A DNA stretch of 64,000 bases from Nocardia iowensis (GCF_019222765.1 NZ_CP078145.1:8308001-8372000); one strand, 5' to 3'; numbered from the stretch's first letter, positions 50,652 through 59,828 are shown. Notes: a model not told the origin generated them from the letters alone. Program-made: numbers and translations.

Positions 50652-51881
50652 TTACGCGGGTTGCGTCTTTCGCTGGAGTCGGAGGCCGATCAGGGTCATG
50701 GCCAGGGCGGCGACCAGCAGGATAGCTAGTGTCCATGCGAGGACCGAAAAGCCGTGGGGGGCAGCGGCTGCGGCGACCAGCGGGCCTGCGGTGGCGCCGA
50801 CGTAGAAGCTGAACATGGCGACCGAGACGGCGGCGGCGCGGGACTCGCCGCCGAGTTCGCCCGCGGTCTGCAGCACGGCGGGGGCGATGATGCCGAGACC
50901 GCCGACGAGGACGGCCAGCAGGATGGTCAGGACGGTGAGGTGCGTTCCCTCGAACGTGGCCGCGACCATCGCGGCGGCGGCGACCAGGACGCCGAGCACC
51001 ATCTGACCGTGCTTGGACAGCCTGGCCAGCGGCACGGCCAGCAGTGGCAGCGCGATCATCACCGGCAGCGCGCCCGCACGCAGCGCGAGCAGTTCGCCGG
51101 AACCCGTGACCACGCCGCTGAGTTCGAGGCCGGTGTACACACCGACCATCACGGCCATGCTGATCGCACCGGCCACCAGCATCGGTAGCAGCGGCCGGAT
51201 GCGCAGCACCGCGGGGATCGCGGCGTAGCTGTGCCGCAGCGGACGGTCCCGGCCGGTCGGGGCGTCGTCGAGCATCACGCCGCGCAACGCGACCGCGAGT
51301 ACGGCGAAAACCACAGCAGAGCCGATGAATACGGTGTGCCACGGGAACGAGGCAACCACGGCCTGCGACACGATCTGCGCGATCACCGTCGCGGCCAGGA
51401 ACGAGGTCGCCACCGACATCGTCACCACGGGACGATGGGCAGGCGTGATCCGGGTGGCGACGTAAGCCATGATCGCGGGCGGGATGGACCCGACCACCAG
51501 GCCCTGCACGATCCGCAGCCCGACCGCCAGCGGAGCACTGAAGGCCAGGCCGGTCAACAGGGTGACCACCGCTGCGACCAGCATGCCGGTCATCAGCACC
51601 CGGCGGTGACCGTAGCGATCCGACAGCGGACCGAAGAGCACGAACCCGCCCGCGTAGCCGAACGCGAACGCGCTGATGATCCAGGTCATCACGCCCGCGC
51701 CGACGTTCCAGTCCGCTTTCAGCGCCGTGAACAGCGGGATCGGTACATACATCTGGCCGGTTGCGAGCAGGGCGGACAGCACGAAGACAGGCAGGGTGCG
51801 CGCGGTGTGGGCGCGCTGAGCGCCGCGGGTGGGCGCGGGGGCCGCAGTACCGGCCGTGAGCGGAAGTGTCGTCGTTGCCAT
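50652..51881 (-). CDS. MFS drug/metabolite exporter
   Basis: A 409-residue 12-helix transporter. The loop 2-3 signature GPLSDRYGHRRVLMTG and the FGYAGGFVLFG segment are typical of DHA1 exporters; SMSVATSFLAATVIAQIVSQ-like helices 4-5 suggest an antiporter. ATG 51881. A TetR gene is divergent across 75 nt with a palindrome between them, the usual layout for inducible efflux. The substrate is unknown. Confidence 0.9.
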   Translation of the reverse strand: MATTTLPLTAGTAAPAPTRGAQRAHTARTLPVFVLSALLATGQMYVPIPLFTALKADWNVGAGVMTWIISAFAFGYAGGFVLFGPLSDRYGHRRVLMTGMLVAAVVTLLTGLAFSAPLAVGLRIVQGLVVGSIPPAIMAYVATRITPAHRPVVTMSVATSFLAATVIAQIVSQAVVASFPWHTVFIGSAVVFAVLAVALRGVMLDDAPTGRDRPLRHSYAAIPAVLRIRPLLPMLVAGAISMAVMVGVYTGLELSGVVTGSGELLALRAGALPVMIALPLLAVPLARLSKHGQMVLGVLVAAAAMVAATFEGTHLTVLTILLAVLVGGLGIIAPAVLQTAGELGGESRAAAVSVAMFSFYVGATAGPLVAAAAAPHGFSVLAWTLAILLVAALAMTLIGLRLQRKTQPA

Positions 51882-51916
51882 GCGGACGACAGTAGGACCG
51901 CCACAGCCACATTGTC

Positions 51917-51932
51917 AACCAAATAGTTGGTT
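51917..51932. promoter_or_regulatory. Palindromic operator between MFS and TetR genes
   Basis: AACCAA (51917-51922) and TTGGTT (51927-51932) make a perfect 6-bp inverted repeat with a 4-bp centre in the 75-nt divergent gap. Its position allows repression of both genes. Confidence 0.7.
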
Positions 51933-51956
51933 TAATGAGATGGTAAAGTCTTCGAT

Positions 51957-52805
51957 ATGACGGCCACCATGAAACGCAGCGACGCCACCAAACAGGCGCT
52001 ATTGCGAGCCGCGCGTGATGAATTCGCCGAATACGGCCTCGCCGGGGCACGAGTCGACCGCATCGCCGAGGCGGCTGGGGTGAACAAGGAACGCATCTAC
52101 GGCCTGTTCGGCAGCAAGGACAAGCTATTCGACGTCATCCTCATCGACACGCTGCGCGAGTTCATGGACGTGGTCCAGCCGTTGGCCGACACCGAGCCGG
52201 GCGAGTACGTCGGCAAGCTGTTCGACTATCACAACAACAACCCGCAACTGCTCCGGCTGATGATGTGGGAAGGCCTGCATCGCGGCGGGGAAGCACACGA
52301 TATCGACGGCTGGCGCGCCCAGCACTATGAGCGCAAATTCGACAGGGCCATCGAACAATTCGGCGTAGACGCGCAGCACGCCGGGCATCTTCTGCTCGCC
52401 CTGTGCGGGATGTCCAACTGGAGTCTCGCCGTGCCGCAGACCACTCGGCTACTGCTCGGCGCCGCGGCCGAGAACAAGGACGCGACCCGGGAGTTCATGC
52501 AGGAGTTCGCCAGGGCGGCAATGCGTAGCTTCCCACCGAGGATGAAACGGGACGCGCGACCTAGATCGACACCGGTCAATGAGTTGACCGATGATTTCGC
52601 ATCAGCCGTTGCCGACTCGTCCGCCAAGGTCGACCGAGCAGCACAACGCCTCCGCGACGCCCAGGCAGCGGCCGACGCCGCCCGCGACGAACTCGCCGCC
52701 GCCCTGCGCGACGCCCACGCCGAGGGCACCAGTGCCAACCAGCTGGCCCGCCAAGTGTCGGGCACCCTCTCCCGACCCGTCGTCCTCAAACTCCTGGCCG
52801 AGTAG
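51957..52805 (+). CDS. TetR-family regulator with an extra C-terminal HTH-like extension
   Basis: A 282-residue regulator. The normal TetR helix-turn-helix is at about 10-57 (ALLRAARDEFAEYGLAGARV, IAEAAGVNKERIYGLFGSKDKL), followed by the ligand domain to about 195. A tail of roughly 85 residues then gives an Ala/Asp/Arg coiled coil (AAQRLRDAQAAADAARDELA) and GTSANQLARQVSGTLSRPVV, which resembles a second small helix-turn-helix. That tail is unusual for TetR. ATG 51957 (or 51969). Divergent from the MFS gene, its probable target. Confidence 0.88.
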   Translation: MTATMKRSDATKQALLRAARDEFAEYGLAGARVDRIAEAAGVNKERIYGLFGSKDKLFDVILIDTLREFMDVVQPLADTEPGEYVGKLFDYHNNNPQLLRLMMWEGLHRGGEAHDIDGWRAQHYERKFDRAIEQFGVDAQHAGHLLLALCGMSNWSLAVPQTTRLLLGAAAENKDATREFMQEFARAAMRSFPPRMKRDARPRSTPVNELTDDFASAVADSSAKVDRAAQRLRDAQAAADAARDELAAALRDAHAEGTSANQLARQVSGTLSRPVVLKLLAE

Positions 52806-52810
52806 CAACC

Positions 52811-52896
52811 CGAGTTCGATCTCACAGACCGCCCACACCCCTCACAGGGCATACACCCGCTGTGAGACGCACGAAGGCTCTGTGAGATCGAACTCG
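52811..52896. terminator. Nested palindrome between convergent genes, likely bidirectional terminator
   Basis: An 18-nt arm beginning CGAGTTCGATCTCACAGA (52811-52828) pairs perfectly with its complement at 52879-52896. Inside, CTCACAG (52841-52847) pairs with CTGTGAG (52860-52866). The word CTCACAG thus occurs four times, two in each orientation, arranged symmetrically. The site lies between the stops of the TetR and fadE5 genes. Confidence 0.65.
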
Positions 52897-52904
52897 ACCA
52901 GCTG

Positions 52905-54731
52905 CTAGAAGGCCGCTTCGTCCAGGTTCATGATGTCGTTGTCGATCGCGGCGATGATGGTCTTGTTCGCGGTCAACTCGGGCAGCACGTTCTTCGCGAA
53001 GAAGCTCGCGGCGGCGACCTTTCCGGTATAGAAGGCGCTATCCTTCGCCGAGGCCCCGGAAGTCAGTGCGGCCGAGGCGATCTCGGCCTGTACCAGCAAA
53101 CGCCAGCCGATGAGCAGGTCACCGACCGAGAGCAGGAAGCGCACCGAACCGAGGCCGACCTTGTACAGCTCGGCGGGGTCCTGCTGGCCCGCCATCAGGA
53201 AGCCGGTCAGCGTAGCCGCCATCGCCTGCACGTCGGCCAAAGCCGTACGCAGCAGCTCGCGTTCGGTCTCGAACCGTCCGCTCTTGGTGTCGAGGAACGC
53301 GGCGATCTGCCCGGTGACGTGCCCGATCGCCACGCCCTTGTCCCGAATGATCTTGCGGAAGAAGAAGTCCTGCGCCTGGATGGCGGTGGTGCCCTCGTAG
53401 AGCGAGTCGATCTTCGCGTCGCGGATGTACTGCTCGATCGGGTAATCCTGCAGGTAGCCCGACCCACCCAGCGTCTGCAGCGATTCGGTCAAGTACTGGT
53501 AGGCCCGCTCCGAGCCGACGCCCTTGACAATCGGCAGCAGCAAATCGTCGACCCGGTGCGCCAATTCGGCGTCGGCACCCGAAACCAGCTGCGCCACATC
53601 AGGATCCTGGTGCGCAGCGGTGTACAGATACACCGCCCGCAGCCCCTCGGCGTAAGCCTTCTGCAGCGCCAGGCTGCGGCGCACATCCGGATGCCGGGTG
53701 ATGGGCACCCGCGGCGCGGCCTTGTCGGTCATCTGCGTCAGGTCCGCACCCTGGACCCGCTGCTTGGCGTAGTCCAGCGCGTTGAGGTACCCGGTGGACA
53801 GCGTGCCGGAGGACTTGATGCCGACCATCATGCGCGCGTTCTCGATCACCTGGAACATCTGCGCGATGCCGTTGTGCACGTCGCCGACCAGCCAGCCGAC
53901 CGCGGGAACGTCACCGCCGAAGGTGAGCTCACAGGTGGGCGAGGACTTCAGGCCCATCTTGTGCTCGACATTCGTCGCGTAAACGCCGTTGCGGGCGCCG
54001 AGTTCGAGCGTCTCGGGATCGAAGAGGAACTTCGGCACGTAGAACAGTGACAGTCCCTTGGTGCCCGGCCCGGCACCCTCCGGGCGGGCGAGCACCAGGT
54101 GGAACATGTTTTCCGCGGTGTCGCCGACATCGCCGCCGGAGATGAAGCGCTTGACGCCCTCGATGTGCCAGGTGCCGTCGGGCTGCTCGATCGCCTTGGT
54201 GCGGCCAGCGCCGACATCGGAGCCAGCGTCCGGCTCGGTCAGCACCATGGTGCCCTGCCAGCCGCGCTCGTAACCGGCGGTGGCCCAGTGCTTCTGCTGT
54301 TCGTTGCCGACGTTGTAGAGGACCGACGCCATCACCGGGCCCATGTTGAAGAAGCTGGCAGCCGGGTTGGCGCAGTTGATCATCTCCTGCACCGCCCACA
54401 CCACCGCGGCGGGCGCGGGCGTGCCGCCCATGCCCTCGGGCAGGCCGAGCCTGCTCCAGTCGGCCTCGTGCACGGCGGTGATCGTCTTGCGCAGAGGCTC
54501 GGGCACCGAGACGGAGTAGGTGGCCGGATCGAAGACGATCGGATCACGGTCCGCCGCCGCGAAGGATTCCGCGATCGGCCCCTCCGCCAGCCGCTTCACC
54601 TCGACCAGGATCTCGCGCACGGTGTCGGAGTCGAGATCGCCGTAGGCGCCCGTATCGAGCAACTTGTCCAGCCCGAACACCTCGAACAGATTGAACTCGA
54701 TGTCTCGCACGTTCGCCTTGTAGTGACCCAC
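52905..54731 (-). CDS. fadE5: Acyl-CoA dehydrogenase (FadE5 type)
   Basis: FAD-dependent first step of beta-oxidation. The 608-residue protein matches M. tuberculosis FadE5 (Rv0244c, 611) throughout: [58 protein letters not shown], and [19 protein letters not shown] with the catalytic Glu region, ending in [11 protein letters not shown]. This family acts on a broad range of saturated acyl-CoAs and has an extra C-terminal domain. ATG 54731. It stands alone; a palindrome follows. Confidence 0.96.
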   Translation of the reverse strand: MGHYKANVRDIEFNLFEVFGLDKLLDTGAYGDLDSDTVREILVEVKRLAEGPIAESFAAADRDPIVFDPATYSVSVPEPLRKTITAVHEADWSRLGLPEGMGGTPAPAAVVWAVQEMINCANPAASFFNMGPVMASVLYNVGNEQQKHWATAGYERGWQGTMVLTEPDAGSDVGAGRTKAIEQPDGTWHIEGVKRFISGGDVGDTAENMFHLVLARPEGAGPGTKGLSLFYVPKFLFDPETLELGARNGVYATNVEHKMGLKSSPTCELTFGGDVPAVGWLVGDVHNGIAQMFQVIENARMMVGIKSSGTLSTGYLNALDYAKQRVQGADLTQMTDKAAPRVPITRHPDVRRSLALQKAYAEGLRAVYLYTAAHQDPDVAQLVSGADAELAHRVDDLLLPIVKGVGSERAYQYLTESLQTLGGSGYLQDYPIEQYIRDAKIDSLYEGTTAIQAQDFFFRKIIRDKGVAIGHVTGQIAAFLDTKSGRFETERELLRTALADVQAMAATLTGFLMAGQQDPAELYKVGLGSVRFLLSVGDLLIGWRLLVQAEIASAALTSGASAKDSAFYTGKVAAASFFAKNVLPELTANKTIIAAIDNDIMNLDEAAF

Positions 54732-54881
54732 GACGGTCCTCCCAGGTTTCGGCCATTTTGACGATGTACAAACGCAGCCTGCCGTACCGCGGCGACGCTA
54801 CGCAACCGTAAGCTCGGCCGCACCACACAAGTGTTCACCAGGTGGTAACCAGCGTGGGCAGGGCGGGATCGAGGGTGACGC

Positions 54882-55751
54882 TCAGCAGTCCGGTTGGAAC
54901 GGCCAGCAGGTGGTCGGCCGCGGCGGTGGCGGCGACGGACTCGGCGTGCTGCTGGTTTCCTGCGGCTCGGGGTGGGAGGAGTCCTGGGCCAGCGACGTCA
55001 CAACTACCCCGAGCACGGCGATCATCCCGGCGATTGCCAGGGCGACGACGGCCCACCCGGCATACGCCTGCCGTTTCGTCGCGACACCGGGGGTCGGCTC
55101 GGGCCGTGGTTTCGGCGGGCGCGCAATGACACTCGGCGTCTCCTGCGCCACCTGCTCGAAGCCGGCGGCGACCAGTTCGGCACGCGTCGGCGCGAGGTCG
55201 GCGAGGCCGAGCGCGGTGCAGTCACCGATCACCCGGTCGGCGGTCCATTTGCGCGGTCCGGCCGAGAATCCTTCCAGGTAGATGCGCAGCTCGGTGGCGT
55301 CGGCGACATTGCCGACGACGACATCGAGGCCGGGTCGCAGGTTGGTACGCGACGGCCGAACCACCGCACCGCGGAACGGAACGAGAACGACGGCACCGCA
55401 CACATGCCCGGGGTCGAGCAGTGCCCGCTCCAGCGTGTTCTTCACCGCGAAGATGCCGTGTTCGAGTCGATCGGACGGGCTGCCGGACGGCTCGTCCAGG
55501 TCGGCGTCGGCATCGCTGATCTTCCATGGGCCGTCGGCGGAGATATTGAGAATGCCGCTCTGCCTGCGCCGAAAGCCCTTGACCTCGAGCACCGAGAGCC
55601 CGCGCGGCGTCCAGACCACCGCATCGATCTGCCGGTCACCGACCTGCAGGTCGATCATGGCGAGGGCGGCCGACGGATAGGACCGCAAACAATCGACGAA
55701 TTCTTGTTCGGCACCGGAGAGCTGCGCCCCGGGCTTGACCCTCACCAGCAT
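54882..55751 (-). CDS. NERD-domain protein with one C-terminal membrane helix
   Basis: A 289-residue protein. The nuclease-related NERD domain fills about residues 1-200, with AEQEFVDCLRSY, DRQIDAVVWTPRGLSVLEVKGFRRRQSG (the D...EVK nuclease-like core) and later GAVVLVPFRGA. A helix (YAGWAVVALAIAGMIAVLGVVV) and a Ser/Pro-rich tail with two Cys (CWPFQPDC) follow. ATG 55751 gives the family start MLVRVKPGAQLSGAE; an in-frame ATG at 55838 would add 29 residues. Role unknown; NERD proteins may act on DNA. Confidence 0.8.
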   Translation of the reverse strand: MLVRVKPGAQLSGAEQEFVDCLRSYPSAALAMIDLQVGDRQIDAVVWTPRGLSVLEVKGFRRRQSGILNISADGPWKISDADADLDEPSGSPSDRLEHGIFAVKNTLERALLDPGHVCGAVVLVPFRGAVVRPSRTNLRPGLDVVVGNVADATELRIYLEGFSAGPRKWTADRVIGDCTALGLADLAPTRAELVAAGFEQVAQETPSVIARPPKPRPEPTPGVATKRQAYAGWAVVALAIAGMIAVLGVVVTSLAQDSSHPEPQETSSTPSPSPPPPRPTTCWPFQPDC

Positions 55752-55975
55752 TTTCGAGCTCGTCCGCCTCTCCGCGCCCTTCAGGCCGTACCAGTGCGCG
55801 CCGCGTACGCTGCGCCGACGACCTGCGGTCGAGTGCATAGCGAGCCCTGGGCGTTCCCGCGTACTACCCCAGTCCTCACGAAATCGATCGTAACGGTGTA
55901 ATCCGCACCGTGCGCAGGCAATTCGGTACCGCCGGCGGACCGGCGGACCATTCGGTGCCGGCCGTAGCCATCGAT

Positions 55976-55993
55976 CCGGCGCGTACGCGCCGG
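55976..55993. repeat. 18-bp perfect palindrome in the NERD-CMD gap
   Basis: CCGGCGCGTACGCGCCGG is its own complement. It lies in the 307-nt gap 55752-56058 between divergent genes, about 65 nt upstream of the CMD gene start. It may be a regulator site. The rest of the gap shows no gene. Confidence 0.4.
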
Positions 55994-56058
55994 TAGGCTG
56001 ACGGCTCGGCCCGGCGCCGCCGGGCCGCTCGCCTATCACGCGGAGGTGCCGACCAAGC

Positions 56059-56604
56059 ATGGTTTCAGCGCTGCGACCACGCATTTCGCCCGGCCGACTG
56101 CGGGAGCTCGGCCCGATCAACTGGGTCGTCTGGCAGGTACTGTCCAAGGCGGCGGGCACCGATGACGCGCACCTGTTCAGCACCCTCGGCCGCACCAGAG
56201 GACTGTTCCGCGGCTGGCTGCACTACTCGGGCAAGCTCATGCCCGGCGGTCGGCTGCCGCGGCACGAGTCGGAGCTGGTGATCCTGCGCGTCGCCCACCT
56301 GCGCGGCTGCGAGTACGAGATGGATCACCACATTCGACTCGGCAAACGGGCCGGAGTGACACCGGAGATCCTCGACCGCCTGCGCACCGGACCGGACGCG
56401 CCGGGTTGGTCGGACAAGCACCGTGCGCTACTCGCCGCCGTCGACCAACTAGTGCGAACCCGCGACCTGGACGACGCGCACTGGACGTCGTTGGCCGAGC
56501 ATTACGACGAGCGCAGCTTGATCGAAATCGTCCTGCTGGTCAACCAATACGAGGGTTTGGCGTCCACCATCACCGCTCTGCGCATCCAGCGCGACGGGGT
56601 CTGA
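56059..56604 (+). CDS. Carboxymuconolactone-decarboxylase/AhpD-like protein
   Basis: A 181-residue all-helical CMD-family protein. The core LPRHESELVILRVAHLRGCEYEMDHH holds one conserved Cys84 and a His; the second Cys of the AhpD CxxC is absent, as in many CMD proteins whose activity is unknown. Start ATG 56059 has GGAGGT 12 nt upstream. A CMD-like gene also lies near ramB in mycobacteria, so it may be part of the old lpd-ramB neighbourhood. Confidence 0.85.
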   Translation: MVSALRPRISPGRLRELGPINWVVWQVLSKAAGTDDAHLFSTLGRTRGLFRGWLHYSGKLMPGGRLPRHESELVILRVAHLRGCEYEMDHHIRLGKRAGVTPEILDRLRTGPDAPGWSDKHRALLAAVDQLVRTRDLDDAHWTSLAEHYDERSLIEIVLLVNQYEGLASTITALRIQRDGV

Positions 56605-56685
56605 CCCGTCGCTCGAATTTCGCGCCGACGATTCGGCATGCGGGACATCAGGATTACCGGGGTTTCGCCGGAAAAGTGCTGGAGC

Positions 56686-57462
56686 TCACGTCTTTTCGAT
56701 GATTGCGGCGAGGCCGTCCAGAACCCGGGCCAGGCCGAATTCGTAGGCGTGGTCGGCGCTGTAGGCGGAGTCATAGGCCTGGCCCGCTGCCGCGCCGACG
56801 CGGGCGCCCACCGGATACCGCTGCGGGTCGAAGACCTTCTCCAGCAACGGCGCGGCGCGCTCCCACCACTGATGGTCGGACATAGCGCTGTCCGCGGCCG
56901 CACGCGCGGTGTCGATGGCGATGCGTGCCACCGAAGTGACGAAGCCGAGGACGAAGGTGAGTGACGCGTCCATCGTCACGTCATCCAGGCCGAGACCTTC
57001 GAACGCACGGAGCTCGTGGTCGTACTTGGCGGCCACGCCCGGACCGAGCGGCGGCCGGGTCGTCGGCAGGTAGGCGACCCACGGGTGGCGGGCAAGCATG
57101 GCTCTGTTCGCCGCGGCGATGGTGGTGACCCGTTCTCGCCAAGGCAGTTCCGACAGGTCCGCGCGGTCCATCTCGCCGTAGACCTTGTCCACCATCAGGT
57201 CGAGCAGTTCGGCCTTGCCCGGCACGTAGGTGTAGGTGGCCATCGGGGTCAGGCCGAGCGCGGTGGCGACGGCACGCATGGTGAGCGCGGCGATGCCGTC
57301 CGCATCGGCGATCTCGATGGCCGCCGCGACCACGGCATCGACGCTGCTGCGCTGCTTCGGTCCGCGCACGGGGTGCTGGTTCGCGGGCACGCGCCACAGC
57401 AACTCCAGCGTCCGCACCGGATCCCCCGCACTGCTGCGGTCTTGTTTGCCGCGTCGCTCCAC
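56686..57462 (-). CDS. TetR/AcrR-family regulator
   Basis: A 258-residue regulator with a long N-terminal lead (about 38 residues), then AAAIEIADADGIAALTMRAV and ATALGLTPMATYTYVPGKAELL, and a TetR C-terminal domain (NRAMLARHPWVAYL). GTG 57462 follows GAGGAGG. It is divergent from a glyoxalase-fold gene; a palindrome of the GTAC type lies between them and is its likely site. Confidence 0.88.
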   Translation of the reverse strand: MERRGKQDRSSAGDPVRTLELLWRVPANQHPVRGPKQRSSVDAVVAAAIEIADADGIAALTMRAVATALGLTPMATYTYVPGKAELLDLMVDKVYGEMDRADLSELPWRERVTTIAAANRAMLARHPWVAYLPTTRPPLGPGVAAKYDHELRAFEGLGLDDVTMDASLTFVLGFVTSVARIAIDTARAAADSAMSDHQWWERAAPLLEKVFDPQRYPVGARVGAAAGQAYDSAYSADHAYEFGLARVLDGLAAIIEKT

Positions 57463-57535
57463 CCTGCCTCCTCACCTGGTCGACCCGATGGTATCGGTGT
57501 GACGGAGGTCATAGTGCGGACGCCCCGGAATTTTC

Positions 57536-57560
57536 CTACAAAGTACAGCGTACTAAGTAG
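57536..57560. promoter_or_regulatory. GTAC-centred palindrome, probable TetR operator
   Basis: AGTAC (57542-57546) and GTACT (57550-57554) form a perfect inverted repeat around AGC, extended by CTAC (57536-57539) and GTAG (57557-57560). It lies 30 nt before the VOC gene start. Confidence 0.6.
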
Positions 57561-57590
57561 AGAATTAATCCGCGAACCCGAGGAGGACCC

Positions 57591-57968
57591 ATGAACATCA
57601 CCGCTTCCGCCATCTCCCTCAACGTTGCCGACCCGCAGGCCTCGGCGAAGTTCCTCATCGACCACCTCGGCTTCACCGAGAAAATGGCGGCCGACGGCTT
57701 CGTCTCAGTGGACCGTCCCGATGCGGGTCTGAGCGTGGCCTACCTGCGTACCGGGCTGGCGAGCTTCAAGCCGAAGAACGCGGCGGGCAGCGCGGGCGAG
57801 GGACTTCTGGTCGTGTTCGTCGTCGACGACATCGACGCGGAATACACGCGACTGCAGAACGAGGGGGTGCCGATCGTCACGCCGATCGAAACCGAGGAGT
57901 GGGGCGAGCGCTACTTCCAGATGCGCGATCCGAACGGGATCATCGTGCAACTCGTGCAGTGGGTGTGA
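57591..57968 (+). CDS. VOC/glyoxalase-fold protein
   Basis: A 125-residue protein of two beta-alpha-beta-beta-beta modules: SAISLNVADPQASAKFLIDHLGF first and VVFVVDDIDAEYTRLQNEGV second, ending RYFQMRDPNGIIVQLVQW. The first metal His is replaced (SLNV), so it may be a dioxygenase-like or resistance-type member with altered metal use. A strong GAGGAGG precedes ATG 57591. Divergent from its likely TetR regulator. Confidence 0.88.
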   Translation: MNITASAISLNVADPQASAKFLIDHLGFTEKMAADGFVSVDRPDAGLSVAYLRTGLASFKPKNAAGSAGEGLLVVFVVDDIDAEYTRLQNEGVPIVTPIETEEWGERYFQMRDPNGIIVQLVQWV

Positions 57969-58020
57969 GCGAGCGGCGGCGAGGTTTCCGGCAGGGGACC
58001 TCGCCGCCCGTGCGGCATGG

Positions 58021-58872
58021 TTATCCGAGCGCCGCGCGAAATACCTCGACGGCCGGTGTCGACGGCCTGCCGAGCAACTTCTGCAGATCACCGGTCTGCA
58101 CATCGAGGATGCCGCTCGCGATACCGGCACTCGAATCGCCGAGGACCTTCGCGAAATCGGCGGGCGTTCCGGCCCGCTCCAGCACGGCGACGTAATCGGC
58201 CTCCGACAGATTCTCGTAGCGCACCGGCTTACCCGATGCCTGCGACATCGCTTGGGCCAGATCAGCACTGGTGAGGTGCTCGTCGCCACCCAGTTCGTAC
58301 ACTTGCCCGGCATGTCCGTCGGTGGTGAGCACCTTCGCGGCCGCGTCCGCGAAGTCGGCGCGCGCCGCACCCGCCACCCGTCCCGCACCCGCCGCGCCGT
58401 ACAGCACACCGGACTCGACCGCGTGCGCGAGCTCGGGCACGTAGTTCTCCCAGTACCAGCTATTGCGTAGCACCACATGCGGGACAGTCGCATTCGCGAG
58501 CACCGCTTCGGTGCCGATGTGCTCTTGCGCCAGGATCAACGGGTTCTCCGTCGCGCGCGGAATGCTGGTGTAGGCGAGCAGTTCCACGCCAGCACGCTCG
58601 GCGGCGCGAATGACGTTGGTGTGCTGCGGTACTCGCGCACCGAATTCATTGCCGGAGACCAGTAGCACCCGGTCGACCCCGGTGAGCGCACGGTCAAGCG
58701 CGGCAGCGTCGTCGTAGCTCGCCTGACGAACCTCGGCACCACGCTCGGCCAGGTCGGCGACCTTCTGCGGATCGCGGACGATCGCGACGACCGGAGTGGA
58801 ACCTTCACGCAGCAGTGCCTGCACGACAAGACGGCCCAGCTGTCCGCTGGCACCGGTGACGGCAACGGTCAT
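58021..58872 (-). CDS. NAD(P)H:quinone oxidoreductase, QorB/YtfG type
   Basis: A 283-residue atypical short-chain dehydrogenase (NmrA-like): MTVAVTGASGQLGRLVVQ for NADPH, TSIPRATENPLILAQEH, and VLRNSWYWENYVPE. It would reduce quinones and protect from redox stress. It is divergent from an HxlR regulator, the same arrangement as E. coli ytfG-ytfH and Corynebacterium qor2-qorR. Confidence 0.9.
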   Translation of the reverse strand: MTVAVTGASGQLGRLVVQALLREGSTPVVAIVRDPQKVADLAERGAEVRQASYDDAAALDRALTGVDRVLLVSGNEFGARVPQHTNVIRAAERAGVELLAYTSIPRATENPLILAQEHIGTEAVLANATVPHVVLRNSWYWENYVPELAHAVESGVLYGAAGAGRVAGAARADFADAAAKVLTTDGHAGQVYELGGDEHLTSADLAQAMSQASGKPVRYENLSEADYVAVLERAGTPADFAKVLGDSSAGIASGILDVQTGDLQKLLGRPSTPAVEVFRAALG

Positions 58873-58905
58873 AACTACCTCCCAGAGTATGTACGAATCG
58901 ACATG

Positions 58906-58920
58906 TACTAACTATTAGTA
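58906..58920. promoter_or_regulatory. HxlR/QorR-type operator
   Basis: TACTAACTATTAGTA matches the TACT-N7-AGTA pattern bound by HxlR (DUF24) regulators such as YodB. It lies midway in the 99-nt gap between qorB and the HxlR gene, flanked by further GTAC words (58891, 58922). Confidence 0.7.
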
Positions 58921-58971
58921 AGTACTATTCATTCCTACACCACTTTGGTCAAGATGGGTACTATCGGATAC

Positions 58972-59370
58972 ATGAGTACGCAGCGCACATCGTCGCCAGA
59001 CCTGGACGATCCGACGCTGGAAGCCGACGTTTTCGCCCGAAACTGCACGTCACGGCCGGTTTTGCACAATGTGGCGAGCCGCTGGGGCATCCTCGCCCTC
59101 GTCGCGCTGCGCGAGGGTTCCTACCGGTTCAGCGCACTGCGCAGGCGCGTCGACGGCGTCAGCGAACGGATGCTGTCGCAGACCCTGCAATCGCTGGAAC
59201 GGGACGGCATGGTGCACCGCGAGGTGTACGAAACCATCCCGCCGCGCGTCGAATACACGTTGACCGAGGTCGGCGCCGAGGTCGCCGCCCAGCTCGAGGC
59301 GCTGATCCAGGTGGTCGAGAAGAACATGCCCAAGGTCCACGAGGCCCAGGCGGCCTACCACCGCGACTGA
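58972..59370 (+). CDS. HxlR-family redox-sensing regulator (QorR-like)
   Basis: A 132-residue winged-helix repressor: ASRWGILALVALREGSYRFS, RVDGVSERMLSQTLQSLERD and PRVEYTLTEVG. The conserved N-terminal Cys25 (FARNCTSRPV) is the redox switch residue in QorR and YodB. The ATG at 58972 gives the family start; an upstream ATG at 58945 is possible. Controls qorB and itself through the palindrome between them, by analogy. Confidence 0.9.
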   Translation: MSTQRTSSPDLDDPTLEADVFARNCTSRPVLHNVASRWGILALVALREGSYRFSALRRRVDGVSERMLSQTLQSLERDGMVHREVYETIPPRVEYTLTEVGAEVAAQLEALIQVVEKNMPKVHEAQAAYHRD

Positions 59371-59411
59371 GGCACGGGAAGAGACCGGGATCACCGCCGG
59401 TTGATACCGGA

Positions 59412-59828
59412 ATGGAACTCGCCACCGCAGTCGATTTCGCCCGCACCCACCGCAGGTCGGTACTCACCACGATCCGCCGCAACGGCCGCCCCCAGCTGTC
59501 CAACGTGCTGCACGTAGTCGGCGACGACGGCATCATCCGCATCTCCATCACCGCCGACCGCGCGAAGTACCACAACCTGGTGCGCGACCCGTGGGCCGCC
59601 ATCCACGTCACCCGCGACGACTTCTTCGCCTATGCCGTGCTCGAGGGCATCGTCGAACTCACCCCGGTCGCCGCCGAGCCGGACGACCCCATCGTCGATG
59701 CCTTGGTCGACTACTACCGCAGTGCCTCCGGCGAACATCCCGATTGGGACGAATACCGCCGGGCCATGGTCGCCGAACACCGCGCACTGGCCCTCTTCAC
59801 TCCGGACCACGCCTACGGCATGCTCTGA
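59412..59828 (+). CDS. PPOX-class (F420-dependent type) oxidoreductase
   Basis: A 138-residue split-barrel flavin/F420 protein: VLTTIRRNGRPQLSNVLHVV at the start, RAKYHNLVRDPWAAIHV in the centre, and EYRRAMVAEHRALALFTPDHAYG at the end. This group of small actinobacterial PPOX proteins often uses coenzyme F420. It follows the HxlR gene by 41 nt on the same strand and may be co-transcribed with it. The substrate is unknown. Confidence 0.85.
   Translation: MELATAVDFARTHRRSVLTTIRRNGRPQLSNVLHVVGDDGIIRISITADRAKYHNLVRDPWAAIHVTRDDFFAYAVLEGIVELTPVAAEPDDPIVDALVDYYRSASGEHPDWDEYRRAMVAEHRALALFTPDHAYGML

Noticed and set aside
55751..56195. Longer form of the NERD protein starting at 56195
   Set aside because: It would run across the divergent CMD gene start and adds Arg/Pro-rich sequence; the family start is at 55751.
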